A stretch of DNA of 64,000 nt from Mycobacterium sp. WUMAC-067. Its GTDB lineage: Bacteria > Actinomycetota > Actinomycetes > Mycobacteriales > Mycobacteriaceae. The notes under the pieces are model-generated. The model made no database searches, was not told where the DNA came from, and saw nothing but the letters and a program-made list of their open reading frames with translations. Positions 62,675-64,000 of this stretch are shown here, in pieces (the stretch's first letter is position 1; each line of letters begins with the position of its first letter). Both the position numbers and the translations under genes were made by a program. The DNA lies in contig NZ_JAEKMI010000006.1 in the NCBI RefSeq assembly GCF_020217485.1, forward strand, positions 62,001-126,000, given 5' to 3'.

Positions 62675-64000
62675 ATGGTTATTCGACGCCGCCGGAGGAA
62701 ATGGGCACGTAAAGAAATCAGGGTTGCCGACCCCGCGATGCGCCGAACCATCATGGGCACCGCGATCGGGAACTTCATGGAGTGGTACGACTTCGGGGTC
62801 TACGGGTACATCGCGACCACGATCGCCCAGGTGTTCTATCCCGGCAAGAACGTCAGCGGAGTCCACCTCATCGCGACCTTCGGAACGCTTGCGGCGGCGT
62901 TCGTCGTGCGTCCGCTCGGCGGGTTCATCTTCGGCCCGCTGGGCGACCGGATCGGGCGCCACCGGGTCCTGGTGGTCACCATCCTGATGATGACGGTGAG
63001 CACGACCGTGACCGGCCTGCTGCCCACCTACAGCACCATCGGCATCTGGGCGCCGATCCTGCTCGTCCTCGCGCGAATATTCCAGGGCCTGTCGACCGGC
63101 GGCGAATACGTCGGCGCCATGACCTATCTCGTCGAGCAGGCGCCCGACCACAAACGCGGCATGATGGTCGGGTTCTTGCCGATGGGCAATCTGGTGGGGT
63201 TCGTCCTGGCCGGCCTGCTTGTGACCGGGCTGCAGACCTGGCTGCCCGAGGACGCCATGCTGACCTACGGCTGGCGGATTCCGCTGCTGTTGGGCTTGCC
63301 TTTCGGCCTGGTCGCGCTGTTCCTGCGGCTGCGGCTCGAGGAGTCGTCGGCCTACCAGAGCGCCCACGACGACGCGCACTCGGGCGGCCAAGGCGGGCAA
63401 CAGATTCGCCGCACCATCGTCGAGCAGTGGCGGCCGATGCTGATCTGCGCGGCGCTGGTGCTGACCTCCCAGGTCGCCGACTTCATGCTCACCGGATATC
63501 TGCCGACGTACCTGCGGCTCTTCGTTCGCGTCGGCCACACCGCCGGCCTGGTCATGATCGTGACCACGTTGGCGATCCTGATGGCCACCGTGGTGCTCGT
63601 CGCCGCCTTGTCCGATCGCATCGGCGTCAAACCCATCATGTGGACGGGTTGCGGCCTGTTGATCGTCGCCTCCATCCCGGCGTTCCTGCTCATCCGCTTC
63701 GGCGGCATTTATCCGGTGATCTTCATCGGCGTGCTGCTGATCGGCTTGATGGAACTGTGCTTCGACAGCACCGGACCGGCCATGCTGCCGGCGCTGTTTC
63801 CCACCAACGTGCGCTACGGGGCGCTGGCCATCTCCTACAACATCTCGATTTCCCTGGTCGGCGGCATCACGCCGCTGATCGCCCAGGCTCTGGTATCGGG
63901 CACCGGCAACGTGATGGTGCCGGCCTACATGCTGATCTTCGGAGGCGTGGTGGGCGCGGTCACCCTGCTGTTCACCCCCGAGGTCGCCGGCAAGCCGTTG
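62675..64000 (+). CDS. ProP-like MFS metabolite:proton symporter (5' part)
   Basis: The frame is open from ATG 62675 to the window's end (442 codons), so the C terminus is cut off. It matches E. coli ProP-type osmolyte permeases throughout: NFMEWYDFGVYGYIA, RPLGGFIFGPLGDRIGRHRVL (motif A), ILLVLARIFQGLSTGGEYVGA, YGWRIPLLLGLPFGLVALFLRLRLEES, TGPAMLPALFPTNVRYGALAISYN. About 12 membrane helices are expected; the basic N-terminal tail MVIRRRRRKWARKEIRVAD also resembles ProP's. Substrate may be proline, betaine or another organic acid. The ProP coiled-coil tail, if any, is outside the window. Confidence 0.86.
   Translation, partial: MVIRRRRRKWARKEIRVADPAMRRTIMGTAIGNFMEWYDFGVYGYIATTIAQVFYPGKNVSGVHLIATFGTLAAAFVVRPLGGFIFGPLGDRIGRHRVLVVTILMMTVSTTVTGLLPTYSTIGIWAPILLVLARIFQGLSTGGEYVGAMTYLVEQAPDHKRGMMVGFLPMGNLVGFVLAGLLVTGLQTWLPEDAMLTYGWRIPLLLGLPFGLVALFLRLRLEESSAYQSAHDDAHSGGQGGQQIRRTIVEQWRPMLICAALVLTSQVADFMLTGYLPTYLRLFVRVGHTAGLVMIVTTLAILMATVVLVAALSDRIGVKPIMWTGCGLLIVASIPAFLLIRFGGIYPVIFIGVLLIGLMELCFDSTGPAMLPALFPTNVRYGALAISYNISISLVGGITPLIAQALVSGTGNVMVPAYMLIFGGVVGAVTLLFTPEVAGKPL

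Noticed and set aside
1..64000. tRNA, rRNA, CRISPR, insertion sequence, phage or toxin-antitoxin genes
   Set aside because: None could be recognised by reading; a covariance-model search for RNAs was not possible here and could reveal small RNAs in the gaps.

Overview
The window is high-GC DNA (roughly two-thirds G+C by eye) with dense, often overlapping genes, many GTG starts and short gaps. It looks like the chromosome of a slow-growing Mycobacterium, most likely of the M. avium complex (MAC). From 1 to about 30.5 kb the gene order follows the M. tuberculosis segment from Rv3833 to Rv3860 almost gene for gene: AraC regulator, serS, septum-formation protein, phosphoglycerate-mutase-like protein, pheA, LCP protein, glpQ1, sodA, espR, hns, rraA, ethA/ethR, PHP protein, gltD/gltB and a MinD-like ATPase. 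The assignment rests on remembered protein similarity and gene order; no search was run.

Layout. 1-8.4 kb: translation, cell-envelope and phenylalanine genes, with a strong IdeR iron box between pheA and a DUF2470 gene; bfrB, which M. tuberculosis has here, is absent. 8.4-15.5 kb: DUF4328 zinc-ribbon membrane protein, an intergenic DnaA-box cluster, a tiny membrane protein, secreted SodA, EspR, a YcnI/CopC copper pair, the Lys/Ala/Pro-rich Hns and RraA. 15.5-24 kb: the ethA/ethR pair with a three-unit operator, a DinB polymerase with an SOS box on its start codon, a DUF1275 membrane protein, a PHP phosphoesterase and an F420 oxidoreductase. 22.7-28.7 kb: glutamate synthase (gltB-gltD).

29.3-44 kb is the type VII secretion region. 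The whole ESX-1 locus expected after the Rv3860 homologue is missing; in its place sit a SigI-like ECF sigma factor, divergent from an NmrA-like protein and a deazaflavin reductase. Then comes an ESX-2 cluster in M. tuberculosis order (PE36, PPE69, esxD, esxC, espG2, MinD-like, eccD2, mycP2, eccE2, eccA2, transcribed right to left). It stops at PE36: eccC2 (motor ATPase) and eccB2 are not in the window, and a VOC/TetR/enoyl-CoA-hydratase module occupies their place. The ESX-2 MinD-like protein also lacks one Walker-A lysine. This rump ESX-2 system is the most unusual feature.

44-64 kb is accessory and metabolic: small regulator-plus-enzyme units (TetR with enoyl-CoA hydratase, TetR with acyl-CoA dehydrogenase, PadR opposite SnoaL and F420 oxidoreductase), an orphan PrrB-like sensor kinase, an Eis-like acetyltransferase, an HdeA-like lipoprotein, two MFS transporters, a methyltransferase, HAD and Nudix hydrolases, a cyclopropane-mycolate synthase homologue and a hemerythrin. 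Several of these units have a clear palindrome in the promoter. I saw no rRNA or tRNA gene, insertion sequence, phage gene or CRISPR array.
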